A stretch of DNA of 64,000 nucleotides from Liolophura sinensis (taxonomy: Eukaryota; Mollusca; Polyplacophora; Chitonida; Chitonidae). The stretch is taken from assembly GCF_032854445.1 (NCBI RefSeq), contig NC_088300.1:78276084-78340083 (forward strand), given 5' to 3'. The notes under the pieces were generated by a model. The model made no database searches. It was not told the DNA's origin and saw only the letters and a list, made by a program, of their open reading frames with translations. Below, piece after piece: positions 37,796 to 49,828 of the stretch. The translations under genes were made by a program, and so were the position numbers. Each line of letters opens with the position of its first letter. Positions within the stretch are counted from its first letter, which is position 1.

Positions 37796-38765
37796 ACCGA
37801 GATCACATTGATACTTGGGCACCGACATCATACTGATGCAAAGACACCGAGATCACATTGATACTTGGGCACCGACATCATACTGATACAAAGACACCGA
37901 GATCACATTGATACTTGGGCACCGACATCATACTGATGCAAAGACACCGAGATCACATTGATACTTGGGCACCGACATCATACTGATGCAAAGACACCGA
38001 GATCACATTGATACTTGCACACCGACATCATACTGATGCAAAGACACCGAGATCACATTGATACTTGGGCACCGACATTATACTGATGCAAAGACACTGG
38101 GATCACATTGATACTTGGGCACCGACATCATACTGATGCAAAGACACCGAGATCACATTGATACTTGGGCACCGACATCATACTGATGCAAAGAGATCGA
38201 GATCATATTGATATTTGCGCACCGACATCATGCTGATGCAAAGACACCGAAATCACATTAATACTTGGGCACCGGTGTCATACTGATGTATAGACACCGA
38301 GATCCTATTGATATTTGGACACCGACATCATACTGATGCAAACACAACGAGATCATATTAATACAAAAACACCGAGCGCCTATTACTACTTGGACACCGA
38401 TATCACAATGGCACAAAGATACCGCGATTCTATTGATGCTTGGATACCGAGATCGTACGGATACAAAGACACCGAGGTCATATAGATACTTAGACTCCAT
38501 GATTCTATTGATACTGGGACACCGAGATCATACCGATACAAAGACACAGAGATCATAATGATACTTGGACGCCGAGATCATACTGATATAAAAGCACCGA
38601 GAGCCTTTTGATATTTGGACACCAAGCTCTTACTGATATAAAAATACAGAGCTTGTGGACACTCTGGGCATTGAGCTCATATGCTTACTGATACAAAAAC
38701 ACCGAGAGTCTAATCATACTGATATAAGGAAACAGAAATTATATTGACTCTTGGGCCCGAGATCA
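37796..38765 (+). repeat. Minisatellite, 50-bp unit, about 19 copies
   Basis: The unit is ATACTTGGGCACCGACATCA, then TACTGATGCAAAGACACCGA and GATCACATTG. Spacing is exactly 50 bp in the left half (37,861, 37,911). Copies right of about 38,270 are increasingly diverged. It is head-to-head with the 83-bp array on its left. Confidence 0.92.
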
Positions 38766-39334
38766 TACACGTCTGGATCTCTTGTAGCTCAGGCAATTTA
38801 TAGCCAGGTTTTATCTGTTATAGGTTCCATCATTTATGCCATTAGCTCCCTGAAGATGATGGAAGTATTATTTATTTACTGTGCTATGCAGAGGACGAAT
38901 TACTGAGCAGAGCGTGTTGAAACACTGAATTATCGCACACATTTCCATGGTCAGTACTAGTGGCATGAACTGCAGATTCAATAGTGGATCTCAAAACCTA
39001 CCTGATCGGTTTAATGCAAGCTCTCTCTATCTTTCTTTTGCGTGGTACCACACATATATAATGCACTTTAATATTCATTTACAAGAATTCTGAAATTCCC
39101 ATTATCTGACCAGCCCATAATTTGTAATGATTAATTACTGGTTGACGGAGACATTTGGGGATGAGAGCCTGTGTCGATTTAGTGTCAATACAATGCCAAT
39201 AAGGAAGCCATTAGCCTGTCGTGTTTGCTGTTTTGAGAACCTGGTTATCTTTAAATAACACTCGTAAAAGCAGTGAACTTCTGCTGGCCAATAAAAATGT
39301 TTCGATATCATTGTTGAAATTAACACCAGTTATC
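38766..39334. other. Unclassified DNA
   Basis: Nothing recognisable between two arrays. Confidence 0.35.
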
Positions 39335-41075
39335 ATTCCTATATAGAATTATCATTCCAGCAGACGTTTAGAGTTATCATTCCAATAGATGTGCAGAGTT
39401 ATCATTCCAGTAGATGTTGAGAGTTATCATTCCAATAGATGTGCAGAGTTATCACTCCAATAGATGTGCAGAGTTATCACTCCAACCGATATGAGAGCTA
39501 TCATTCCAATAGATGTGCAGAGTTATCACTCCAATAGATGTGCAGAGTTATCACTCCAACCGATATGAGAGCTATCATTCCAATAGATGTTCAGAGTTAT
39601 CATTCCAATAGATGTGCAGAGTTATCATTCCAATAGATGTTCAGAGTTATCACTCCAACCGATATGAGAGCTATCATTCCAATAAATGTTGAGAGTTATC
39701 ATTCCAATAGATGTTGAGAGTTATCATTCCAATAGATGTTCAGAGTTATCACTCCAACCGATATGAGAGCTATCATTCCAATAGATGTGCAGAGTTATCA
39801 CCCCAATAGATGTTGAGAGTTATCACTCCAATAGATGTTCAGAGTTATCACTCCAACCGATATGAGAGTTATCATTCCAATAGATGTTGAGAGTTATCAT
39901 TCCAATAGATGTTGAGAGTTATCATTCCAATAGATGTTCAGAGTTATCACTCCAACCGATATGAGAGTTATCATTCCAATAGATGTTCAGAGTTATCATT
40001 TCAATAGATGTTCAGAGTTATCATTCCAATAGATATTCAGAGTTATCACTCCAACCGATATGAGAGTTATCATTCCAATAGATGTTCAGAGTTATCATTC
40101 CAATAGATGTTCAGAGTTATCATTCCAATAGATGTTCAGAGTTATCACTCCAACCGATATGAGAGCTATCATTCCAATAGATGTTCAGAGTTATCATTCC
40201 AATAGATGTTGAGAGTTATCATTCCAATAGATGTTGAGAGTTATCATTCCAATAGATGTGCAGAGTTATCATTGCAATAGATGTGCAGAGTTATCATTCC
40301 AGTAGATGTTCAGAGTTATCACTCCAACCGATATGAGAGTTATCATTCCAATGGATATTGAGAGTTATCATTGCAATAGATGTTCAGAGTTATCATTCCA
40401 ATAGCTGTGCAGAGTTATCATTCCAATAGATGTTGAGAGTTATCATTCCAATAGATGTGCAGAGTTATCATTGCAATAGATGTTCAGAGTTATCACTCCA
40501 ATAGATGTGCAGAGTTATCACTCCAACCGATATGAGAGGTATCATTCCAGTAGATGTGCAGAGTTATCACTCCAATAGATGTGCAGAGTTATCACTCCAA
40601 CCGATATGAGAGCTATCATTCCAATAGATGTTCAGAGTTATCACTCCAATAGATGTTCAGAGTTATCACTCCAACCGATATGAGAGTTATCATTCCAATA
40701 GATGTTGAGAGTTATCATTCCAATAGATGTTCAGAGTTATCACTCCAACCGATATGAGAGTTATCATTCCAATAGATGTTGAGAGTTATCATTCCAATAG
40801 ATGTGCAGAGTTATCATTCCAATAGATGTTCAGAGTTATCACTCCAACCGATATGAGTTATCATTGCAATAGATGTTCAGAGTTATCATTCCAATAGATG
40901 TTCAGAGTTATCATTGCAATAGATGTTCAGAGTTATCATTCCAATAGATGTGCAGAGTTATCATTCCAATAGATGTGCAGAGTTATCATTGCAATAGATG
41001 TGCAGAGTTATCACTCCAATAGATGTGCAGAGTTATCATTCCAATAGATGTGCAGAGTTATCATTTCACTATCAT
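39335..41075 (+). repeat. Minisatellite, 23-25-bp unit, about 70 copies
   Basis: Two unit types intermix: TTATCATTCCAATAGATGTTC (25-bp period) and ATCACTCCAACCGATATGAG (about 23 bp), the latter occurring roughly every third to sixth unit. Nearly every unit contains TTATCA or CTATCA, giving WGATAR on the minus strand. This is the longest short-unit array in the window. Confidence 0.95.
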
Positions 41076-41094
41076 TCCAGTGGAGGTTTCAATC

Positions 41095-41412
41095 CAACTG
41101 TGAAGTATGTATGTATGTTTGGGGCTTAATTTCGTACTTAACATTTTTTCTGTCACATGACGACGAGGAGACTTTAGGTGTGTGAACATATGCTGTGTTT
41201 TCTTGTGGCACGGCGAATCCATGTCATCAAAGTGCTGGCACCACTGACATCGGACCAACCAGTCCTGCTTCCTTGCTAAAACCTATCAGTGCTGAACACC
41301 AAGCGAGGCAACAACAAATACCATATTTAAAGTCTTTGGAATGACCCAACCTGGGGTTGATCCCTGGTCATCCGACTTCTAGGCGGATGCTCTAACCATT
41401 AGGGCACCGAAG
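41095..41412 (-). mobile_element. V-SINE/RUDI-like SINE, near full length, minus strand
   Basis: On the minus strand the head begins near 41,412 with TCGGTGCCCTAATGGTTAGA, an A-box-like tRNA start. B-box-like GGGATCAACCCC follows near 41,350. The 3' end reads AATGTTAAGTACGAAATTAA, then GCCCCAAACATACATACATAC at about 41,105. It is homologous to the copies at 37.1 and 47.9 kb. The family assignment rests on the tail and overall plan and is tentative. Confidence 0.7.
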
Positions 41413-41415
41413 CCT

Positions 41416-41700
41416 TCCATCACCGTGGTGATATTTCACCGATCTGTTCAGGGTGTAAGTAGCGGCAGGTCATCACCGTGGTGAAATTTCAACAGTATGT
41501 CTAGGGCGCACGTAACGGCAGGTCATCACCGCGGTGATATTTCATTAATTTGTCCACGACACGTCATCAACGCGGTAATATACCAGGACGCTAGTAACGG
41601 CACGTCATCACCGTGATATTTCATTAATTTGTCCACTGCGCAAGTAACGGCACGTCATCACCATGGTGATATTCCAGGGCGCTAGTAACAGCAGGAATAT
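41416..41700. repeat. Minisatellite, ~47-50-bp unit, about 6 copies with a palindromic core
   Basis: The units contain ATCACCGTGGTGAT or ATCACCGCGGTGAT, the latter a perfect 14-bp palindrome, plus TTTCATTAATTTGTCCA and GTAACGGCA. One copy lacks the GTG of the palindrome (near 41,608) and one reads ATCACCATGGTGAT, also a perfect palindrome. Confidence 0.8.
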
Positions 41701-42242
41701 TCATTGCGGAGTGGTGGATTGACTTGATTAACTGACTAATTTTTTTAACGCTAAGTATTTTTCACAGACAATGTTAGTCAGTTGTGTAGGTGAAAGGAAA
41801 GAGTCCCTTATTACGCTGACGCAGCGTGGTGTTCGGTGACTGGGTTTCTGAAATGCCTCTGAAGAATCGGTTACCGTGAGTAAGGTCAACTAGCAGCCTC
41901 TAAGGCCACGGCTGATAACTGCTTCACACTGCCGGAAGTGATCAATTGCCCAGAACTAGACAAGTGGTTTGGCAGCTGACCGTTGTAGTGTCGTCGTCGG
42001 CCTTAGTCACTAACAGGTGCGCTCATAGACGGAACAAACGCCTCCAAACAAACGGACAGAGACAAATGTGACAGGTGTCGTGTAGTCACCCATCACCACG
42101 ATCAGCTTCCAATTCTTTCTGTTGACCCAAACAACAGATACAACACACATTCTGATTGATTTTTCACCCCAGGAACTTTGGAAAGCTCTTCCTCCCGCAA
42201 AAAACAGGCATTCAGCGCTACATTCTTATTCTAGTTTAAAGT
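41701..42242. other. Unclassified DNA
   Basis: Nothing recognisable. Confidence 0.35.
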
Positions 42243-42358
42243 TATGACGCTAAAGCCCTGACTCAGAGATTGAATACGGAATGAGCATAGCGTAACTGTA
42301 CCAAAATAACGGTATGATGCTAAAGCCCTGACTCAGAGATTGAATACGGAATGAGCGT
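42243..42358 (+). repeat. Two tandem copies of a 70-bp segment
   Basis: GCTAAAGCCCTGACTCAGAG followed by ATTGAATACGGAATGAGC occurs twice, 70 bp apart, with almost no difference. It looks like a young minimal tandem duplication. Confidence 0.85.
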
Positions 42359-43489
42359 ATGACGGTCGTACTCAACCACAGACTCCTCTCTACGACTGGT
42401 ACTTCGGCAGTAACACACTTCCATAGACACCTATTCCCCCCTCACGCAATGACAGTGTTTTAGTGGCTAATCACAGTGTTTTCTAGACAATCTTGGAAAT
42501 GTTTAGCTATAACCCGATCAATAGAGATTATCCACAGTGCAAACTTCAGTACCGACTGTTGCATTGTCCTTCTGTATGACTCTGAAATACATTGTAACCT
42601 GCTTTCTCTTCCACACAGTGAACCTTGAAGAGTTTATAATGACAGCAAGGTCGGAAATTTGGATATTGGAACTGTGGATGTGATAAAGCATAAATTTACA
42701 GGACCTAAAACAGCTGAGAAAAGTTTTAAAATTTTGCCAAAACACATTTCTGATAAAGTCATAGAAAAGTTGTTCCCACTGTTACATCGCTTTTAACCCA
42801 TAATGTGTTGTAGTTGTTAGAACTCTTGATATAACGTGCAAGTATTGAGCTAACTAGACTGTTTTAGCCAGAAAAGCGACCACAAACAATGACAAAAATT
42901 TTAGCAACATCTGTTCTTATTTCACCATTGCAATCATCTGATGAAACGACTGAGTAAAGTGGTATAGCACTGGGTTCACTTTAATGTCATGCAAGACTTG
43001 CGGCCCAAGAAAATCAAGGTGTCGTACACAATGACCGTGCGCAAAGTCCGCAGATCACGACCAGAGGTCTTCTCAGAATCCAAATCCAGTTCAGTCTGGA
43101 TGAAACTCCCCAGCCTCCATCATTGCGGCATGCATGTACAGACCTAATTTCTCGGCACTTATACAGAGGTTACATGATAGTAAGACTTATACAAGCCGAT
43201 TGCGTTCTCTGGCGACTTGTAAACACGAGAGTGAGTCGTTTGGTATGATATAACATGACCGGGAATGTGAAAGGTGTTCATTTTGCGCTTGTCTATCTCA
43301 CATTTACACAACTATACGATGTACAGGTTTTTGATAAAAGCGTGAACAAAACCTGGAGGGACATATCACGCTTAAGTATGAAGAGGTGGTGTGGAGGAAA
43401 AGGCGAGAGGATACTATGGACGTAATCATTAAAACTTCATGTCATCCGCGTAAACTATGTAGACTAGTAATGTTTATTATACTGCCTAT
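42359..43489. other. Unclassified DNA
   Basis: No array, RNA gene or coding domain is recognisable. Confidence 0.35.
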
Positions 43490-43832
43490 TAATATTTGGC
43501 GATGGTTTGTCTGTAGTGTAAATATTCGCAAGTGTGTAGTGTAAATATTTGCAAGTCTGTAGTATAAATATTCGCGAATCTGTAGTGTAAATTTTCGCAA
43601 GTCTGTAGTGTAAATACTCGCAAGCCTGTTGAGTAAATACTCGCAAGTCTGTGGTGTAAATACTCGCAAGTCTGTAGTGTAAATATTCGCAAGTCTGTGG
43701 TGTAAATATTGGCAAGTCTGTAGTGCAAATACTCGCAAGCCTGTAGTGTAATTATTCGCAAGTCTGTCGTGTAAATATTCACCAATCTGTAGTGTAAATA
43801 TTTGCAAGTCTGTAGTGTAAATATTCGCATGT
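43490..43832 (-). repeat. Minisatellite, 23-bp unit, about 15 copies
   Basis: TCTGTAGTGTAAATATTCGC plus AAG repeats at 23 bp (for example at 43,579 and 43,602). Minus-strand frames rich in Tyr and Leu cycle over three units (69 bp) and are artefacts. The array sits 35 bp from the next one. Confidence 0.9.
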
Positions 43833-43865
43833 CCGACTATTTCGCTTTCTTCGTGTTTCGGCCAA

Positions 43866-44530
43866 TGGTGGAAGAATCCACCATTGTTTTTGTTGGTGCC
43901 TCTAATGAAAAATCTCAAATGTCTTTGTCTGGAAATGTTTTCAAAGTTTTTGCAACTGGAATACAGGGTGGGAATGGAAGAATCCGCCATTGTTTATGTT
44001 GGTGCCTCAGGGGGAATACAGGGTAGGAATGGAAGAATTCAGCATTGTTTATTTTGGTGCCTCAGGGGGAATACAGGGTAGGAATGGAAGAATCCACCAT
44101 TGTTGATGTTGGCGCCTTACGGGGAATACTGGTTAGGAATGGAAGAATTCACCATTGTTTATGTTGGTGCCTCAGGGGGAATACAGGGTGGAATGGTAGA
44201 ATCCGCCATTGTTTATGTTGGTGCCTCAGGCGGAATACAGGGTAGGAATGGAAGAATCCACCATTGTTTATGTTGGTGCCTCAGGCGGAATACAGGTTAG
44301 GAATGGAAGAATCCGCCATTGTTTATGTTGGTGCCTCAGGGGGAATACAGGGTGGAATGGTAGAATCCGCCATTGTTTATGTTGGCGCCTTACGGGGAAT
44401 ACTGGTTAGGAATGGAAGAATTCACCATTGTTTATGTTGGTGCCTCAGGGGGAATACAGGGTAGGAATGGCAGAATCCACCATTGTTTATGTTGGTGCCT
44501 CAGGGGGAATAGAGGGTAGGAATGGGGTCC
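43866..44530 (+). repeat. Minisatellite, 54-55-bp unit, about 12 copies
   Basis: The unit contains GGAATACAGGGTAGGAATGG, AAGAATCCACCATTGTTTAT and GTTGGTGCCTCAGGG. A two-to-three-unit variant block containing GCGCCTTACGGGGAATACTG recurs near 44,110 and 44,385, indicating block duplication. Confidence 0.92.
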
Positions 44531-45189
44531 AGTGAAGATATTCAGCTCAGCAACCACATTTTATGGCAAATGGCTGGTAGGGAAAAATAGGCTGTAATTT
44601 ACACATTTTTAACTCATTGAAAACTGGTTCGAACCGTCACATAAATGGGGAGCTTGTCCCAACATTCAAAGGCCTTTTGAGTCTGCTGACACTGACAATG
44701 TGCCCTAAGAGTGTGCGCTCACGGACCTCTCTCTTTTGACTCTGCTGACACTGGCAATGTGTCCTAAGAGTGTGCGTTCCCGGACCTCTTTCGGCTTTCT
44801 GGCCTTCATTTGACGACAGGCTAAAGACGGTTGTTGGGTTTATTGTCTAATGTTTTAACGCCTGTCTAAACAGTCAGTCGATGAACAAACCAGACAGATT
44901 ATTCTCCGTTGTGGGCCGCAAACCCATCAGACTACATCTGACCAAACTGAGGGCCATGTCAGGCTACCAGCCTCTTACATCTGTTGAAGCAGTCAGATCG
45001 TGTGAAGTGACGAATTGTTGTTTAACCTTAATTCGTCAGTCCTTGTTGGAAATAGCAATTCAATGGCTTGTGGTACAACGGTGTCGTTAATGAATTGACT
45101 TAACAAAGAATTTATCAGAATGTCTGGTATGGCAACGTAACGAAGTAAAGCAAACAGCTAACGCCCGAGGCAGCTACACATTCCAAGAG
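44531..45189. repeat. Mostly unclassified DNA with two ~60-bp tandem copies
   Basis: CTGCTGACACTG, AATGTG, CCTAAGAGTGTGCG and CGGACCTCT occur twice in tandem at about 44,675-44,790. The rest, including a 69-codon frame at 44,881-45,090, shows nothing recognisable. Confidence 0.6.
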
Positions 45190-46180
45190 TCATTCAGGTT
45201 TCCTGATGACACGGTGTGGGTAAGGTGTCTTGTGTTCATGTGTCATTGTAGCTGTATATCAGATACCCTTAGATCTTCCTGGTGACATAGGTACATGGTT
45301 TGGGCATGGTGTCCGGTGCCTTAGACTGATGTTTTATTATGACGTCACTGTAACTCAGATCACTTCAGATCTGCCTGATGACATAGGTACATGGATGGGT
45401 ATGGTGTCCTGTGTCTTAGACTGATGTGTCATTATGACGTCACAGCAACTCAGATGAATTCAGATCTACCTGGTGAAATAGGTACATGGAATGGGTGTGG
45501 TGTCCTGTGTTTTGAACGGATATTTCATTATGACGTCAATGTAACTCAGATGACTTCAAATCTGCCTGATGACATAGGTACCATGGAATGGGTATGGTGT
45601 CCTGTGTCTTAGGGTGATGTTTCATTATGACGTCACAGTAACTCAGATGACTTTAGATCTGCCTGATGACATAGGTACCATGGAATGGGTATGGTGTCCT
45701 GTGTCTTAGACTGATGTGTCATTATGACGTCACAGTAACGCAGATCACTTCAGATCTGCCTGATGACATAGGTACCATGGAATGGGTATGGTGTCCTGTG
45801 TCTTAGGCTGATGTTTCATTATGACGTCACAGTAACGCAGATGACTTCAGATCTGCCTGGTGAAATGGGTACATGGAATGGGTATGGTGTCCTGTGTCTT
45901 AGGCTGATGTTTTATTATGACGTCACTGTAACTCAGATCACTTCAGATCTGCCTGATGACATAGGTACCATGGAATGGGTATGGTGTCCTGTGTCTTAGG
46001 CTGATGTTTCATTATGACGTCACAGTAACGCAGATGACTTCAGATCTGCCTGGTGAAATGGGTACATGGAATGGGTATGGTGTCCTGTGTCTTAGGCTGA
46101 TGTTTTATTATGACGTCAGGGTAACTTAGATGACTTTAGATCTGCCTGGTGAGACAGGTAAATGGTTTGGGTATGATGTC
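45190..46180 (+). repeat. Minisatellite, 95-97-bp unit, about 10 copies, one CRE palindrome per unit
   Basis: The unit contains GGTACCATGGAATGGGTATG, GTGTCCTGTGTCTTAGGCTG, ATGTTTCATTATGACGTCAC and AGTAACTCAGATGACTTCAG. Nine copies hold a perfect TGACGTCA, at 45,340, 45,435, 45,531, 45,628, 45,725, 45,822, 45,918, 46,015 and 46,111. The first, most diverged copy (about 45,230) has lost it. A two-unit (193-bp) block is duplicated near 45,795-46,100. Confidence 0.95.
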
Positions 46181-47509
46181 CCGGGCCCCGTTGTTAAAAC
46201 TGGTTTAAGACTTAATACCAGATTTGATTTTGAGCCAAGTCTTCAACTTTGTACTCAGCCTAAAAGGAACAACTCAATGTCTTACGTCTATAGGGATTCG
46301 GCCACTCGACTTATAGGTAATCAAGCTTCTCAGATCCCTTCTGACAAGTCCGTGATATTTTGTATATATTTTCAGCATGGTAAATCTTGACTCAGTCCAT
46401 CTCGAGTTGTCTGTCCGTGAAATGCAATCCATCTCAAGTTGTCTGTCCGTCTCAGAGGAAAACATGTGTTTCCTCTGCTTGGATCCGAGTTGTTACCGGA
46501 ACCTTCCCTCCCAGTGTAGTTGCCCTACTGCTGAGTTATGGGTGTGTCTCCCATGGTATGCATCAGGTGAGATATCAACAGGATGTATTCTCCACACCCC
46601 AACTCCCAGAATTCTGCCCAAACCTTTATGCTTTTCATAAGAAGGCACCCTATTGAACAGCGGCCTCAGTGATACATACAGGTCTGGATACACTCTACAT
46701 ACACCCAGCGTTAATCCAAGGCCATCAACCGCCACGTGACCCCTAATCAGCTACACTGGAACAGAATCAATAAATGTAATAATACAGTCGGAAGCTCGAC
46801 ACGATTGTTATTTCTGGATCAAGGTTATCTTCTCCCTACAAGCAAGCAATAACTCCACGACCATGAATATGAATGAAATAGGGGTATGTCTGAAGGGCAG
46901 GTGTCAGACCATCTAGTTGAAATAGAGAGAAAACATTGCCACATGCAGAAAGAAGCAGTTTTAGCATTGTAACTGATAATCGCACAATTGACAATGAATG
47001 CTACTTTATGCAAATACTTACTAACGGGCAATAAGTCAAGCATACTACTTGTCCAAAGGCGATGTCTTCGCTTGGAATTAGGTAATGGCGAAAAAATAAT
47101 ATTAGCCACACGAATGTACTGTGTCTCACCATTTAAACGCCCGGAACTGCTGATGGAGACTAATTGAGTAATAAACCTCAACAAGAGTGAAATTGCTAAG
47201 AGAAAGATTACTTATTTGGGTCATATCTTGTTGGTGAAGGTGAGAAAATGCCACAAGCAACTGAATTCCCCACCCCCAAATTCTGGGACCAGATAGTTTC
47301 GACAGAAAGTTTGTTACAGTGAGCTACATGACAACTGAATTGTGGAAAACAAATATCAAGAATGTATAATAAAGTCTAAAAGCACTCCTGAGCAGTAACC
47401 CAATGCTGAGCGTTCCTATCTTTTGATAACCAGTGACGGTATAGTGATGGACGAGTTGAGGTTGCACTATCGCAGTTGGATGACTTTAAATGTTCATCTA
47501 ATTATATGA
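46181..47509. other. Unclassified DNA
   Basis: Frames up to 119 codons (46,825-47,184, minus strand) carry no domain I recognise. A short CCATCTCGAGTTGTCTGTCC-like direct repeat occurs near 46,400-46,450. Confidence 0.35.
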
Positions 47510-47605
47510 CTGGTTTTTTATGCCGTACTCAGGAATATTTCACTTATACAACGGCGACAAGCATTATGATGGGGGAGGAAACCGGACAGAGTCCGGGGGA
47601 AACCC
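47510..47605 (-). mobile_element. Nin-like SINE fragment, minus strand
   Basis: The plus strand shows ATGCCGTACTCAGGAATATT, AACGGCGACAAGCATTATGA and GGAGGAAACCGG. These are the reverse complement of the 3' half of the SINE at 49.8-50.1 kb. Confidence 0.7.
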
Positions 47606-47929
47606 ATTGATATAAACAAACCTCTGTGTTATTTTTGTAAGAAGTTCAATGAGCAACTGAACGGTTCATCTGAAATAGGGAAGGAAACTCCGTCTCACAT
47701 CATAAGTCTTAAAACACTCTAAGAAGAGTAGTGTTGGTGAATGTATTGTAAATAAAAATCACAATCCATCATTTTTATATCACATTCCAAGAGTTAGAGA
47801 TTCTTTGATAATGGACTACATGTAGAAAATAAAACCATTGTGTTAGCACATGATCTTATCAGAGACTAGTTTGATAATGGTATATGGTATTCCTTGTGTA
47901 TGTACACGTACATGTATGTGTATTTGTAT

Positions 47930-48200
47930 GTGTAGTTCACGATTTTTAAGGAGTAATTGTGTGTGTACATATACTGTGTCTTCTTCTAGCAGAATAAGCC
48001 CATGCTTTCAAAGTGCTGCCACCACTCAAGCATGATCATTCCGAAGACACCATACATGACACCCTGCCTAAACACATTATACTGACACCAGGCCAACCAT
48101 TCCCGTACTAAACTCTGACTGCAGAGCGCCAAGCGAGACAGCAACAAGTACCATTTTTAATTGTTCTTTGGTTTGACTCGACCCGGGGTATTCATTGTGT
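47930..48200 (-). mobile_element. V-SINE/RUDI-like SINE fragment, minus strand
   Basis: AGCCCATGCTTTCAAAGTGC, GCGCCAAGCGAGACAGCAAC and AAGTACCATTT match the 41.1-kb copy (GCGAGGCAACAACAAATACC) in order and orientation. The tRNA head is truncated. Confidence 0.65.
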
Positions 48201-48214
48201 CATATTATGCACAA

Positions 48215-48330
48215 CAAATTTATTTATTTATTTGACAAATGTTTATTACGCTGTACTCAAGAATAGGTCAACGATGACCTGCATTTTGGTGGGAGGAAAC
48301 CGGGAAGAGCCTGAAGGGAACCCGCGACCA
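48215..48330 (-). mobile_element. Nin-like SINE fragment, minus strand
   Basis: It starts with a TTTATTTATTTGACAAATG tail complement, followed by TACGCTGTACTCAAGAATA, GGTGGGAGGAAACCGGGAAG and GAACCCGCGACCATCC. It is the reverse complement of the 3' domain of the 49.8-kb copy. Confidence 0.75.
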
Positions 48331-48387
48331 TCCATAGTGTGCTACAAATGTCTTAGTTTGTAATACTTTAGTTTGAAATATAGGGAG

Positions 48388-48515
48388 AGGGGTACGTGGG
48401 AAGGCCTATCAGCAGCCTCACCATAATGCTTATCGCCGCCGTACGAGAACGGCGTAAAACACTGATCAAATGATAAAAATAAACAAATAAATAAATTAAT
48501 AATTAAATAAGGGAA
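48388..48515 (+). mobile_element. Nin-like SINE fragment with internal deletion
   Basis: ACGTGGGAAGGCCTATCAGC, CTCACCATAATGCTTATCGC, GAACGGCGTAAAACACTGAT and an AAATAAACAAATAAATAAA tail match the family 3' end. The segment containing CTGCGGATGGTCGTGGG is missing. Confidence 0.7.
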
Positions 48516-49813
48516 GAGGAGTTACGTGTCTGTAGGTTTATGTCATGATGTTCTCAGTTTGATGCATGCACACAGAAGTATTCAAATCGTAAGTGTGAGG
48601 TAGCTTCTGTATAATAAGATAGAATGACGTGATAGCCACTGTAGCTGTATTATGGTGTTTGATGCATTTCAATACCTTGTTTGAACTGAATCATCTGGCG
48701 GCGTTTTGAATTTCTCGAATAGGTTGTTAAACAATCCACCTGAACAATTATTATGAACTCGAGTTTGAGAACCCTCTGTGTTTTTTGTTACGGGATCTTA
48801 ACTGAAATAATTCCTCCAGTTTTTAATGAGGTAAACAAAGTTCGATAACAATCGGTCGGTGGTATACGCTAGTCACACGGTTTCCTCCAAACTGATCGCC
48901 ATTGTATGAGCAATTCTTGGGAATGACGTTAAATAATCTTCAAACAAATATCAACAGGTCAGCCGGAAATGACCCTTTATACGATGTTGTTGACCTGTGC
49001 AAACTCCGTCTCGGGTGTTTAACATATCACAAAATAATACTTCAAATCTCCAAAAAACACTATGATCCTGTCCACTCCTACACAGAAGGCGTGACTGTTA
49101 GTTGGTTTTGTACTTTTACGCGTATCTCCAAGTTGCATGTCGCATGCTGTTAACTTTCGTCATAGGAATACATACATAGGTCGAGCCATTTAAATCGGCC
49201 TGAGGTTGAAAAATACGTTACCGCTTTATTGATGGTCTCTATATATAGCGTGGCGTAATGTAATTGGGAAGACTGGCTGGGCGGCCACATTTATTAGGGC
49301 CTACTATTGGGAATTAGACTGGTTCATAATGTACAATCCGGGCCAGGTCTCAGGACACTCGCCATTGATTATACACTTATATCTTGTAAGCATATCAATA
49401 TATTCTGGTCTGTTTCTCTGTTCACAAAAGCCAAGGTAAATGCACTTTGTTTTCACTTTCAGTCCCAAGACTCACAATATAGAGTGTTTGTGGAGGTGAT
49501 ACAGGCTTTTACTCCTCGTTTTTAATACAATAGTTGTTTTTTCTTGTATTGATGTGACTGCGCGTGTTTAGGCTTAATGCATTTTTTGTACAAAAAGTGC
49601 AGCGACGTGTGTAAATAATGGAATCCTAAAAGAGGTTTCGTAAAGCACCATTATTTCAAAGGCAGCTAGCTCAAATATCACTGGGTTATGTGTCACTATT
49701 CAGCTATTTGCAAATACCATTGGGTTATTCGCGTATTTGGTATTTGACTGGCCTAGGATTAACTTGCTTTCACTGTTATATCGCATAATGCATAATATAC
49801 ATATGAAATACAC
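48516..49813. other. Unclassified DNA
   Basis: No array or RNA gene. Short frames (48,902-49,153; 49,307-49,525) lack recognisable domains. Confidence 0.35.
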
Positions 49814-49828
49814 ATATACTCTACATCC

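Noticed and set aside
39335-41075. CRISPR array (short regularly spaced repeats)
   Set aside because: There are no unique spacers: the whole 25-bp period is repeated, no cas genes are present and the context is eukaryotic.
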